Shown piece by piece: positions 7,442 to 15,829 of a DNA stretch of 16,068 nucleotides. Source of the stretch: an uncultured Muribaculaceae bacterium (lineage in GTDB: Bacteria > Bacteroidota > Bacteroidia > Bacteroidales > Muribaculaceae); contig CAJTYC010000060.1 in assembly GCA_910584185.1 (NCBI GenBank), forward strand, positions 1 through 16,068, read 5' to 3'. The notes beneath the pieces were generated by a model, which ran no database searches, was not told where the DNA came from, and worked only from the letters and a program-made list of their open reading frames with translations. Positions within the stretch are counted from its first letter, which is position 1, and each line of letters opens with the position of its first letter. Made by a program: the position numbers and the translations under genes.

Positions 7442-10400
7442 TTATTCATTGTACACGGCTGCGCTGTGTACAAACTCGCCCATACCGCGGCGAGCCATCT
7501 TTAGCATGTTTATACGGTTGGAGTCATCGACTCCGACCGTTATTTTTGCACCGTTACGGTCGTGCCAGCCCGGTCCGCCGAAGCGCAGCTCAGGATGGTG
7601 GAATGTTCCCTTCACATTCACACCAAACGGCATCTTCAACGGCCATTTCTCCACCCCGATGTGGTAGTAGAGGTCGCCACGGAAGTTGTTGAGTCCCTCA
7701 AGACGCAGCTTGTAGTTGCTCACCTCAAACGTGAAGGGGAACACCTCAAGCAAGTTGGTATGCACCGCCGCGTGTATATTGATATCTTTGATATGCAAGG
7801 GGTCGGAGCTCGGTATCATGAGCATACGGGTCACATGCCTGATAAATTTGTTCTGCTTCAACACAAGGTCGCGCCCCCGCACGTGCGCGTTCACCCATAC
7901 CGAAGGCACGTCGATATACATGTTGGGGAATATCTGCAAACGTCCCTTCATATCGGCCGACAACATGCCGCTGAGGTTATTGACCGCCGGCCATGCTTTT
8001 GCCAATTTACGGAAGTTCTTGAAGAAGTTCACCACATTGACATCTGATACGCCTACGCTCATCTCCATGCGCATGTTGTCCACATTACGCGTGTCGTAAT
8101 GCAGCTTCAGAGCAGCCTGACCGAAGTCTGAACCGATATGGAGCGTATCGACTACAGCAAGTCCGTCGGCCACGCGCATGTGCCCGTCAAGGTCATACAG
8201 GTGCAGGTTGATATAGCGTGTCTGAGCTGCCTTGAAGCGGATTTCAGCATCTACGTTGCGCGGCAAAAGGCAAGCTATCGTGTCTATACCGGCTCCCATC
8301 GCCTCTTTGTCACCACGCGCTATAGCCGATGTGGGGTGAGCTTCCGTATATGAACGTGCCAGATGGTTAATCTGTATGGTGTCAAGGTCCATGTTGAGTT
8401 TCACCCTGAGAGGTGCATGGCCTGTACCGACAAGAAATTGTCGCAGGTTGCTGATTTGTCCGGACATGCGCCCGGCTGACGTGCCGCTGCGGAGACCTAC
8501 GTGGCGGAGTGTCACGGTGTCGAGCGTGGCCCGGAGGTTCAGGTTGCTTATGCTGTTGGCGCTCTTGAATCCGGGTGTCTCCACTTGCGCCCCGGCCAGA
8601 CGCACCTCCACACCGGCTCGCCAGCCTGACATGAAGCGTTTCAAGGCGGTCGGGATATTGACATCAAGATATTGAGGCGTATGTGCAAGCGTGCAGAGCG
8701 ATGCCCCATCAGCTTCCCAACCCGCGGGAGCGGAATATGATTGCACCCTGACTGAGTCACGGAGCATATCGGCAACTATTTTCACGTTCAGGCCGTTCAT
8801 GCCACCCTTTATCCCTTTGCTCTCAAATCGGGCACGGTCGCCGGCCATCGTTGCCGTGATATGCCGCATCACTTCCCCTTTGCCTCGTCGACCCATGAAG
8901 ACTTCGCCGCGAGTCCCGACCATATCCATCACAAGTGTGTCGACAGCCGATTCAAGACGCACCCGCTGCGCCTGCACGTTCACATGCACAGGTATGTCGC
9001 TGACCGCCGCACCTCGCGTCAACGCATCGGCATAGCTCTCGCCTGTGGTGAGCCGCAGCCCTTGCACGGCCATCTTGTATTTCCCCACAATGGCGGATGC
9101 CCGGTCTGAATTAACACTCAGTTGCGCAGATGTGCCATATATCACACCTCCGGCAAGCCTGAATCCTAAAAGCGCATCCACATCCACTTCTCCGTGCGGT
9201 CTGTATGGACGCACCTCTTTTATGTTTGCGGCAAGCCGGTCGAGGTCGCACCGGGCCTTGAGGCTCGCATGAACCTCCGGCTCCGTGGTGAGCGAGGTGA
9301 CACGCGCTGCCACATCCACGTCCGCACCCATGCCGCATACCTGCATCTCCGGTATCTCAACATAGGAGGCTGACGGATTGCGCCCGTCAAATATCATGCT
9401 ACCCCTGAGCCGGGCATTATCGAGCCGGTAGCATACCCCGTCGGCAAGCATGTAACTCACCTCGCCGTCGGGCACGTTGAAGTCTATCGCCAATGATGGC
9501 AGATAAGCCGACGAGAACACGTAGGGTGTGGTGAGCCGCGCTGAGAGGTTCATGCCCAACTCGGCATGTAGCCGCTGCAGGGCCGGCATGTCAAGCCATG
9601 GCAATGCCGACATGATGTCGGCGAGCGTCACGGACTGCAACCGATAGTTGAATCTGTTGAGTCGCACATCACCTCCCATGTCCACATCCATCGCCACGTT
9701 GCCCCGTATTTTGCCGAGCGACACGCGGTAGTCGGTGGTGCTGACACCGAATGGCTTGAAGCGCATCGACACGTCACCGTCAAGCTCAAACGGGAAGTCG
9801 TTCAGGAATCGCACCCCGTCACCGGTGACTGTCACATCACCTTGCAGACGCAATGAGTAGATGTCCCGCTTTCTGCGCACCGGCACGAGCGTGGCCGTGT
9901 CAAGGCGCACACCGGCTCGGGTGTCAGAGGCGACACCTGTGTATTTTATTGCACTTCCGCGCATCATTTTCAATCCGTCGATATGGAAGTATGGTACTTC
10001 GCCGCTTCCCAACGTTTGCACTATGTCGAAGTTGTTGAGGCTGTCGGTCACTGCCACTAAGTTGAGCTGCAATGAGTCCACCTCCACGTTGCGGAGCATT
10101 ATCTTATGGGCTATAAGTTCTTTAAGGTTGAGTCCGCACCGCACTCTGCCTGTCGATAGCAGGAAGTCTGCACTGTCGGGAAGCTCCTTACGCTCGGCTG
10201 CGCCAAGCGAGTCGAAGTTGCGGCTTCTCACATGCAGCGAGTCGAGCTCCACCACGAGCCGCGGCCATGTGCTCCAGAGCGTATAGCGCACGTCGCTCGC
10301 CCGCACATGGGCGTTGACATATTCAGATGCCTCTTCATTCACTATGCGCGTAAGCCGCTCCGGAGTCAACCAGAGCAAAAATCCGGCCACCGCCAAAACG

Positions 10401-10492
10401 CACACCAACACCAGGCCGAGTATCCCGACCCCGGTCCAAGCAAGTGCCCTGAGCGCCCGCCTCTTGCCTGTATGCTTTTTCTGTGCGTCCAT
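7442..10492 (-). CDS. AsmA-family envelope protein
   Basis: About 1016 residues. A short basic N-terminus is followed by one membrane helix (about 17-42, VGILGLVLVCVLAVAGFLL) and a long, beta-rich, presumably periplasmic part rich in short alternating strands. The C-terminal region (about 866-1000), with KFIRHVTRMLMIP, HTNLLEVFPFTFEVSNYKL and YHIGVEKWPLKMPFGVNVKG, fits the AsmA-like C-terminal domain. Relatives (AsmA, TamB, YhdP) form long grooves that carry phospholipids between inner and outer membrane; this is family knowledge, not shown for this protein. The frame extends 15 codons upstream, but that stretch lies inside an inverted repeat, so I chose the ATG at 10490-10492 (MDAQKKHTGKRR). 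It is downstream of topA in the same direction with a 124-base gap. Its stop codon abuts the metG stop. Confidence 0.85.
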   Translation of the reverse strand: MDAQKKHTGKRRALRALAWTGVGILGLVLVCVLAVAGFLLWLTPERLTRIVNEEASEYVNAHVRASDVRYTLWSTWPRLVVELDSLHVRSRNFDSLGAAERKELPDSADFLLSTGRVRCGLNLKELIAHKIMLRNVEVDSLQLNLVAVTDSLNNFDIVQTLGSGEVPYFHIDGLKMMRGSAIKYTGVASDTRAGVRLDTATLVPVRRKRDIYSLRLQGDVTVTGDGVRFLNDFPFELDGDVSMRFKPFGVSTTDYRVSLGKIRGNVAMDVDMGGDVRLNRFNYRLQSVTLADIMSALPWLDMPALQRLHAELGMNLSARLTTPYVFSSAYLPSLAIDFNVPDGEVSYMLADGVCYRLDNARLRGSMIFDGRNPSASYVEIPEMQVCGMGADVDVAARVTSLTTEPEVHASLKARCDLDRLAANIKEVRPYRPHGEVDVDALLGFRLAGGVIYGTSAQLSVNSDRASAIVGKYKMAVQGLRLTTGESYADALTRGAAVSDIPVHVNVQAQRVRLESAVDTLVMDMVGTRGEVFMGRRGKGEVMRHITATMAGDRARFESKGIKGGMNGLNVKIVADMLRDSVRVQSYSAPAGWEADGASLCTLAHTPQYLDVNIPTALKRFMSGWRAGVEVRLAGAQVETPGFKSANSISNLNLRATLDTVTLRHVGLRSGTSAGRMSGQISNLRQFLVGTGHAPLRVKLNMDLDTIQINHLARSYTEAHPTSAIARGDKEAMGAGIDTIACLLPRNVDAEIRFKAAQTRYINLHLYDLDGHMRVADGLAVVDTLHIGSDFGQAALKLHYDTRNVDNMRMEMSVGVSDVNVVNFFKNFRKLAKAWPAVNNLSGMLSADMKGRLQIFPNMYIDVPSVWVNAHVRGRDLVLKQNKFIRHVTRMLMIPSSDPLHIKDINIHAAVHTNLLEVFPFTFEVSNYKLRLEGLNNFRGDLYYHIGVEKWPLKMPFGVNVKGTFHHPELRFGGPGWHDRNGAKITVGVDDSNRINMLKMARRGMGEFVHSAAVYNE

Positions 10493-10505
10493 CTGATATA
10501 GTAAA

Positions 10506-10540
10506 ATAGTGGCAACTGAATCAATATCAGTTACCACTAT
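10506..10540 (-). terminator. Near-perfect inverted repeat between topA and AsmA gene
   Basis: Arms ATAGTGGCAACTGA (10506-10519) and TCAGTTACCACTAT (10527-10540) match at 13 of 14 positions with a 7-base spacer. The odd pair is G-U in minus-strand RNA but A-C in plus-strand RNA, which suggests the structure acts in the minus transcript. It lies 76 bases after the topA stop and 13 bases before the AsmA start, followed on the minus strand by TTTTACTATAT. It could be a weak terminator for topA, an attenuator, a translation-controlling hairpin or a palindromic protein-binding site. Confidence 0.55.
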
Positions 10541-10616
10541 AACAATTTATCTCGCGCAGGGTTGCCTCTTACCCGCTTTTATTTTATCAACTTACACGCT
10601 CTTGCCGTCAGGCGTA

Positions 10617-12974
10617 TCATTTTTTCCGGCTACTCCGTTTCTTCGGTGCTGCATCCTGTGCCTCCATAAGCGCTTTCACATCGGCGGCTGTCAAAGACTC
10701 GGGGTCTGTGCCTTTCGCTATCTTATAGTTCACCGCTTTCTTCGCACCTTCGGGCTTATATGCTACATAAGGGCCGAAGCGTCCGCGGAGCACCTCCACG
10801 CCGGGCAGCTCGTCAAAGGTCTTTATAAGCCGGTTGGCTTCTTCCTCGCGCTTCTTCACTATCAGGGCAACTGCCTCGTCGAGGTTAATGGTCTGCGGTG
10901 CAAGCTCCTTTGGTATCGACACGAAGCTGCCATCATATTTTATGTATGGACCGAAGCGTCCTATGGCTGCCGTCACCTCCTTGCCATCATAATCGCCCAC
11001 CTTACGCGGCAACTCAAACAGTTTAAGAGCCTCTTCCAAGGTAATCGTCTGAAGGCTCTGACCCTCTGCAAGACTTGCAAACATAGGCTTCTCTTCATCG
11101 CCAGCCTCGCCTACCTGCACCACTGGACCGAAGCGACCGATCTTCACCGACACTCGCCGCCCGTTCTCAGGATGAACGCCCAAGATGCGCTCGCCCACCT
11201 TGTGGTCCATGCGCATGCTCTCGGCTTTGTCGATAAGGGGGTGGAAGTTGCCGTAGAAGTCTTTCATCTCCTTTTGCCAAGGGAGCTTGCCCTCGGCTAT
11301 GTCGTCAAATTTCTCCTCCACCTTGGCCGTGAAGTTGTAGTCAAGTATGTCGGGGAAGTATTCTGTCAAAAATTCGTTGACCACCATGCCGGTGTCGGTA
11401 GGCACGAGCTTACCCTTCGTCGAACCGGCCTTCTCGGTGGCGCTGCTCTCTTTCACCTTGCCATCCTTGAGTGTCAACACATTGTAGTCGCGCGGCGTGC
11501 CTTCGCTGTCGCCATGCGCCACATATTCGCGAGCTATGATGGTCGATATTGTAGGAGCGTAGGTAGAGGGTCGGCCTATGCCGAGCTCTTCCATCTTCTT
11601 CACGAGCGTGGCTTCGCTGTAGCGTGCCGGTGCCTGTGTAAACCGCTCGCCGGCCATCATGCTCTCAAGCCTGAGGCTCTCGCCGACTTTCATGGCCGGC
11701 AGAAGTCCACTGCCGAGCGCAGGCGCCGCAGCGAGGCCATCTGCCAACTCGTCATCTTCCTGCACCGAGAACCCGTAGACTTTCATGAAACCCTCAAATT
11801 TCAGCGTCTCGCCCGATGCACGCAGCTTTTCGTCGCTGTCGGATATCGAAATCTCAACGTTGGTCTTCTCCAACCGAGCCTCCGACATCTGCGATGCCAC
11901 GGCACGCTTCCATATCAGATCGTAGAGTTTCTGCTCCTGCGGGGTGCCATCTATATTGCGCTTAGCCACATAGGTGGGACGTATCGCCTCATGCGCCTCC
12001 TGAGCTCCCTTGCTGTGCGTGTGATAGTTGCGCAGTTGCAAGTATTCCTCTCCGCAGGTGCTCTTCACAGCCTCTGCTATATCTTGCTTCGCGAGGGCCG
12101 ACAAGTTGGTCGAGTCAGTTCGCATGTATGTGATGAGTCCCTCTTCGTAGAGCTTCTGGGCCACGCGCATCGTCATCGACACCGGGAAGCCCAACTTGCG
12201 TCCCGCCTCCTGCTGCAAGGTGGATGTGGTGAAGGGGGGAGCCGGCTTACGGGTTATCGGCTTCACGGTGATGTCTGACACTTCAAATGTGCCTGAGGCA
12301 CAGCCCGTCAGAAACGAACGCACCTCCTCCACCGTGGCAAACCGGCGTGGGCTCTCGGCCTTAAAACGCTGACCGGAGACCGTCTCCATGACTGCGCTGA
12401 CACGGTAATATGGCTCTGCATTGAAGTCGCGAACCTCTTTCTCGCGCTCGCATATCAAGCGAACGGCCACACTCTGCACACGGCCCGCCGACAATGCCGG
12501 CTTAATCTTCTTCCACAACACCGGGCTAAGCTCGAAACCGACTATGCGGTCAAGCACACGGCGTGCCTGCTGAGCATTGACCATATCGACATCTATGTCG
12601 CGGGGATTAGAAATGGCATTCAATATAGCCGGCTTGGTGATCTCATGAAACACAATACGGTGCGTATTGTCAGGCTTCAGCCCCAACACCTCATACAGAT
12701 GCCAGGCTATAGCCTCTCCCTCGCGGTCTTCATCGGATGCGAGCCACACCACATCGGCCTCCTTGGCTGCTGTCTTCAACTTCCGCACAAGGTCTTTCTT
12801 CTCCGCCGGTATCTCATACTTCGGAGCGAAATCACCCTCCACGTTCACACTCATGCCATGCTTCTCAAGGTCACGGATATGACCCATGCTCGACATGACC
12901 TTGAAGTCAGGCCCCAAGAATTTCTCTATGGTCTTCGCCTTGGCAGGCGACTCAACAATCACCAAGTTTTTCAT
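10617..12974 (-). CDS. topA: DNA topoisomerase I (type IA)
   Basis: 785 residues; relaxes negative supercoils by cutting one strand through a 5'-phosphotyrosine link. The TOPRIM domain has VIVESPAKAKTIEKFLG (5-21, Glu8) and the metal-binding aspartates in ASDEDREGEAIAWHL (79-93). The catalytic tyrosine is Tyr283 in EGLITYMRTDSTNLS (278-292). At the C-terminus I see three repeats centred on GRFGP at 613, 672 and 731, exactly 59 residues apart, in place of the four-cysteine zinc fingers of enterobacterial TopA. The end is Lys/Arg-rich (KKRSSRKK). The frame is open 28 codons further upstream, but MKNLVIVESPAKAK is the family start, so the ATG at 12972-12974 is used. It is divergent from the DUF1573/meaB operon. 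Confidence 0.97.
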   Translation of the reverse strand: MKNLVIVESPAKAKTIEKFLGPDFKVMSSMGHIRDLEKHGMSVNVEGDFAPKYEIPAEKKDLVRKLKTAAKEADVVWLASDEDREGEAIAWHLYEVLGLKPDNTHRIVFHEITKPAILNAISNPRDIDVDMVNAQQARRVLDRIVGFELSPVLWKKIKPALSAGRVQSVAVRLICEREKEVRDFNAEPYYRVSAVMETVSGQRFKAESPRRFATVEEVRSFLTGCASGTFEVSDITVKPITRKPAPPFTTSTLQQEAGRKLGFPVSMTMRVAQKLYEEGLITYMRTDSTNLSALAKQDIAEAVKSTCGEEYLQLRNYHTHSKGAQEAHEAIRPTYVAKRNIDGTPQEQKLYDLIWKRAVASQMSEARLEKTNVEISISDSDEKLRASGETLKFEGFMKVYGFSVQEDDELADGLAAAPALGSGLLPAMKVGESLRLESMMAGERFTQAPARYSEATLVKKMEELGIGRPSTYAPTISTIIAREYVAHGDSEGTPRDYNVLTLKDGKVKESSATEKAGSTKGKLVPTDTGMVVNEFLTEYFPDILDYNFTAKVEEKFDDIAEGKLPWQKEMKDFYGNFHPLIDKAESMRMDHKVGERILGVHPENGRRVSVKIGRFGPVVQVGEAGDEEKPMFASLAEGQSLQTITLEEALKLFELPRKVGDYDGKEVTAAIGRFGPYIKYDGSFVSIPKELAPQTINLDEAVALIVKKREEEANRLIKTFDELPGVEVLRGRFGPYVAYKPEGAKKAVNYKIAKGTDPESLTAADVKALMEAQDAAPKKRSSRKK

Positions 12975-13086
12975 ACAAATGCTATTCGTTATCACAATCC
13001 CCCAAATTAAGCCGGCCCAAGCAAAAGCCAAGCAAGGGCATAAACCAAAATCTCCCACCCTCTAAAATCTATAACAATTTTCGCCG

Positions 13087-13114
13087 CAAAATTAATAAAA
13101 ATATTTAAATCAAA
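13087..13114 (-). promoter_or_regulatory. Candidate topA promoter
   Basis: On the minus strand TTTG (13111-13114), 16 bases, then TAATTTTG (13087-13094). The -7 box is a perfect TAnnTTTG match; the spacing is about 3 bases shorter than at the other promoters here. It would give a leader of about 105 bases before the topA start. The 227-base divergent gap holds no other gene. Confidence 0.5.
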
Positions 13115-13169
13115 CCCATTTTTTCCAACCCTCCCCCTATCTTTCATGTTTTTTATTAAAATTTTTAAT

Positions 13170-13177
13170 TACTTTTG
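13170..13177 (+). promoter_or_regulatory. Candidate -7 box of DUF1573/meaB operon
   Basis: TACTTTTG fits TAnnTTTG 24 bases before the first DUF1573 start codon, leaving a leader of roughly 20 bases. The upstream DNA is a T/A-rich stretch without a clear TTG at the expected distance. Confidence 0.5.
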
Positions 13178-13201
13178 CAAAAAACAAAACATGAATAAAG
13201 T

Positions 13202-13591
13202 ATGAAAAAAGCACTGATAATTCTTACCCTCCTCCTCATCATCCCCACTGTGGCAATATCCGCTGCCAAGAAAGCGGAAATAAAATTCGCTGAGCAGTCT
13301 CACAATTTCGGCACAATAGCCGAGCATGGCGGCAAGGTGTCACACACATTCGAGTTCACCAACACCGGCAACGCCAACCTCGTGATCATCGACGCCAAGG
13401 CAGACTGCGGCTGCACCGTGCCGGAATATCCCACCGCGCCGATAGCTCCCGGCAAGAAGGGCAAAATCAAGGTGACATACAACCCTCTCTACCGCCCGGG
13501 TGCCTTCACCAAGGTAATAACAATCAAGTCGAATGCCAAGCAGAAAAAGACCCGCATAAAAATCTCCGGCACCGTAAACCCCAATAAGTAA
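13202..13591 (+). CDS. Secreted single-domain DUF1573 protein
   Basis: 129 residues. A signal peptide (about 1-21, hydrophobic LIILTLLLIIPTVAIS, then AA) precedes one DUF1573 immunoglobulin-like beta-sandwich: NFGTI (35-39), a FEFTNTGNANL strand and turn, ADCGCTVPEYP (67-77), IAPGKKGKIKVTYNP (81-95) and a last strand ending ISGTVNPNK. The Cys69-Gly-Cys71 pair is the hallmark of the family. The function of these periplasmic or surface proteins is not established; I make no claim beyond an envelope location. It is first in a three-gene plus-strand operon, 14 bases before the next start. A four-codon reading frame (ATG at 13191) ends in a TGA that overlaps this start codon. Confidence 0.88.
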   Translation: MKKALIILTLLLIIPTVAISAAKKAEIKFAEQSHNFGTIAEHGGKVSHTFEFTNTGNANLVIIDAKADCGCTVPEYPTAPIAPGKKGKIKVTYNPLYRPGAFTKVITIKSNAKQKKTRIKISGTVNPNK

Positions 13592-13605
13592 CCAGCCCAA
13601 AAGCC

Positions 13606-14682
13606 ATGCACCCAACATACAAAACATTAGCGGCCTGCCTGGTCTCAGCTGTCTCGCTATTCGCAGCCGTAATCCCACTGCATGCCGATGCCGACATACG
13701 CTGGCTCGAAAAGGATTTTGACTTCGGCCTGATGCGCGAGGAAGCCGGCCCGGTGACAGGCACCTCCCGCTTCGTCAACCTCGGCCCGGACTCGATATCC
13801 ATCTTCTCCGTAAAACCAAGCTGCGGCTGCACCTCAGCTGACTTCTCCGATGCCCCCATAGCTCCCGGCGACACGGCAACTGTCTCTTACACCTACGACC
13901 CGAGACTACGCCCTGGCAAGTTCGAAAAATCGGTGAAGGTCCGCCTTTCAGACGGCCGCCGCCACACCATACATATCTCCGGCAATGTGCTCGGCACCCC
14001 GGAATCGGTAGCCACACTTTTCCCGGTAGACGCCGGCCCGCTCAAACTCTCCGAGTCCGTACTCAACGCCGGCAACGTACAGGCAGACCAGGCCCCGATA
14101 CTCTTCGTCAACGCATACTCTATGCCGCTCGACTCAATATCCCCGGCTTTCCAATCGAGCAACCCCGCCCTGGTAGTCCAACCAAAGTCAAAGAAGGTAG
14201 GACCCGGCGAAGTCTCGGCATTCAGCCTGAACCTCAACGCCGCCAAGCTAAACACATTCGGCCCCGTAGAGATTCCGGTGACGCTAACACCGGACCCCAG
14301 TCAACCCGACGAAACATATACCCTGACCTTCAAGGCTTTCGTGACCCCCGACCCCAAACGTCTCGCTGCCTCTCAAAAGGGTAAACACCCAAGGGCCACA
14401 ATACAGCAGGAGACAATCATGATCCCGACAGGAGCAAACAAAGTCTATATCCAACTCTCCAACGACGGACAAGGCCCCCTGCAAGTCCTGAACGTCTCCT
14501 CCGCCTCCCCGGCAATAAAGGCCGACAAACTCCCCAAACCGATAAAACCTGGCAAGCAAGCCCAAATAGAGCTAACAATAAACCCAGAAAATCTACCCAA
14601 AGGCCCGGCAAGGACCCAAGTCGAAATAATAACAAACGACCCGGGCCACCCCCACAAGTCAATAACCCTAACAAACCAATAA
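13606..14682 (+). CDS. Secreted multi-module DUF1573 protein
   Basis: 358 residues. A signal peptide (about 1-28, hydrophobic AACLVSAVSLFAAVIPLHA) is followed by an N-terminal DUF1573 module (about 32-128) with DFDFGLM, a KPSCGCTSADF segment (Cys73, Cys75) and IAPGDTATVSYTYDP. This is clearly related to the preceding protein. Two further beta-sandwich modules (about 140-246 and 265-356) share the layout, with VGPGEVSAFSLNLN and IKPGKQAQIELTINPENLP, but have lost the CGC pair. The protein thus looks like an expanded paralogue of its neighbour. Codon third positions become increasingly A or C toward the end. It starts 14 bases after the first DUF1573 gene and ends 14 bases before meaB, which argues for one transcript. 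Function unknown. Confidence 0.85.
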   Translation: MHPTYKTLAACLVSAVSLFAAVIPLHADADIRWLEKDFDFGLMREEAGPVTGTSRFVNLGPDSISIFSVKPSCGCTSADFSDAPIAPGDTATVSYTYDPRLRPGKFEKSVKVRLSDGRRHTIHISGNVLGTPESVATLFPVDAGPLKLSESVLNAGNVQADQAPILFVNAYSMPLDSISPAFQSSNPALVVQPKSKKVGPGEVSAFSLNLNAAKLNTFGPVEIPVTLTPDPSQPDETYTLTFKAFVTPDPKRLAASQKGKHPRATIQQETIMIPTGANKVYIQLSNDGQGPLQVLNVSSASPAIKADKLPKPIKPGKQAQIELTINPENLPKGPARTQVEIITNDPGHPHKSITLTNQ

Positions 14683-14696
14683 AAGGGAAAAATACC

Positions 14697-15794
14697 ATGA
14701 ACCACCCGGAAAACGCAAAAGAATACAAAGGACTCCAAGTAAACTCAGGAGTAAAATCCCAGCCATCCGTCAACCCCTACCTGAAGGTAAAGAAAAGAAA
14801 ACCGACCCTGACAGCAGGCGAATACGTAGAAGGCATACTCAAGGGCAACGTAACCATCTTAGGCCAGGCAGTGACCCTCGTGGAGTCGACAGTAGACTCC
14901 CACCAGCAGATAGCCCAGGAAGTCATAGAAAAATGCCTCCCCCACTCCGGCAACTCCCTCCGCATAGGCATAACAGGAGTGCCCGGAGCAGGAAAGTCCA
15001 CATCAATCGACGTCTTCGGACTGCACGTGCTCCGCAACGGAGGCAAACTCGCAGTCCTCGCCATAGACCCCTCGTCCGAACGCTCCAAAGGCTCAATACT
15101 CGGCGACAAGACCCGAATGGAGAAACTCTCTCAACAACCATTCGCATTCATACGCCCCTCCCCCTCAGCCGGCTCCCTCGGCGGCGTCGCCCGCAAAACC
15201 CGCGAGACAATAGTGCTGTGCGAAGCCGCGGGATATGACAACATATTCGTGGAGACAGTAGGCGTAGGCCAATCCGAAACCGCCGTACACTCCATGGTCG
15301 ACTTCTTCCTGCTAATACAGCTCGCCGGAACCGGCGACGAACTCCAAGGCATAAAACGAGGCATAATGGAAATGGCCGACGGAATAGCCATCAACAAAGC
15401 CGACGGCGACAATATAGAACGGGCAAACCTCGCCGCAGCGCAATTCCGCAACGCCCTCCACCTCTTCCCACCCACACCCAGCAAATGGGTGCCCGAGGTG
15501 ACGACCTACAGCGGCTACTTCGAACTCAACATTGACGGAGTCTGGAGCATGATAGACCGCTACTTCGAATACGTAAAGAAGACAGGCTACTTCCAGCAGA
15601 AACGCAACGAACAAGCCAAATACTGGATGCTCGAGACCATCAACGAACAGCTACGCCACGACTTCTACCGCCGCCCCGAAATCCAAGCCCTCCTGCAGCA
15701 GAAGGAACTCCGGGTGCTAAACAACGAGCAATCCTCCTTCACAGCAGCCCACGAAGTCCTAAACCACTACTACAACCAACTAAAACAACCCTAA
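14697..15794 (+). CDS. meaB: MeaB-type GTPase, methylmalonyl-CoA mutase chaperone
   Basis: 365 residues. MeaB (ArgK) is a G3E GTPase that gates delivery of adenosylcobalamin to methylmalonyl-CoA mutase and protects the enzyme from inactivation, part of the succinate-propionate route common in Bacteroidales. Visible motifs: Walker A GVPGAGKST (94-102), the metal-site segment IDPSSERSKGSILGDKTRM (123-141), switch-type VETVGVGQSE (185-194) and NKAD guanine specificity (233-236). A helical C-terminal arm follows, used for dimerisation in relatives. The N-terminal extension ending in SVNPYLKVKKRKP looks like that of Bacteroidales homologues, so the ATG at 14697 is kept. The mutase genes are not in this window. 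The coding strand is strongly A+C-rich and G- and T-poor (for example 44 of 60 bases at 15421-15480), unlike metG. No intrinsic terminator follows. Confidence 0.95.
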   Translation: MNHPENAKEYKGLQVNSGVKSQPSVNPYLKVKKRKPTLTAGEYVEGILKGNVTILGQAVTLVESTVDSHQQIAQEVIEKCLPHSGNSLRIGITGVPGAGKSTSIDVFGLHVLRNGGKLAVLAIDPSSERSKGSILGDKTRMEKLSQQPFAFIRPSPSAGSLGGVARKTRETIVLCEAAGYDNIFVETVGVGQSETAVHSMVDFFLLIQLAGTGDELQGIKRGIMEMADGIAINKADGDNIERANLAAAQFRNALHLFPPTPSKWVPEVTTYSGYFELNIDGVWSMIDRYFEYVKKTGYFQQKRNEQAKYWMLETINEQLRHDFYRRPEIQALLQQKELRVLNNEQSSFTAAHEVLNHYYNQLKQP

Positions 15795-15829
15795 CCCCAC
15801 CACCCTAACCCCACCACCCTAACCCAAAA
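15757..15829 (+). terminator. G-free, C-rich tract; candidate Rho loading region at operon end
   Basis: There is no G in these 73 bases and 35 are C. The tract covers the last codons of meaB, its stop and the following repeat. Rho-dependent terminators typically need C-rich, G-poor, unstructured RNA, and no hairpin with a T-run follows the operon. The role is inference. Confidence 0.35.
15789..15825. repeat. 14-bp tandem repeat with G-quadruplex pattern on the minus strand
   Basis: CCCTAACCCCACCA occurs at 15789-15802 and 15803-15816, followed by a partial third copy CCCTAACCC. The first copy includes the meaB stop codon. The complementary strand has six runs of three or four G separated by loops of 3, 4, 3, 4 and 3 bases, a strong quadruplex pattern. 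Confidence 0.9.

Noticed and set aside
10509..12278. 589-codon open frame on the plus strand inside topA
   Set aside because: It lies antisense to a clear TopA with all catalytic motifs, gives a His/Leu/Ala-rich product without recognisable domains, and comes from the codon bias of the real gene.
12975..13058. Twenty-eight-codon upstream extension of topA
   Set aside because: Product has no relation to TopA, and the family start is MKNLVIVESP at 12974.
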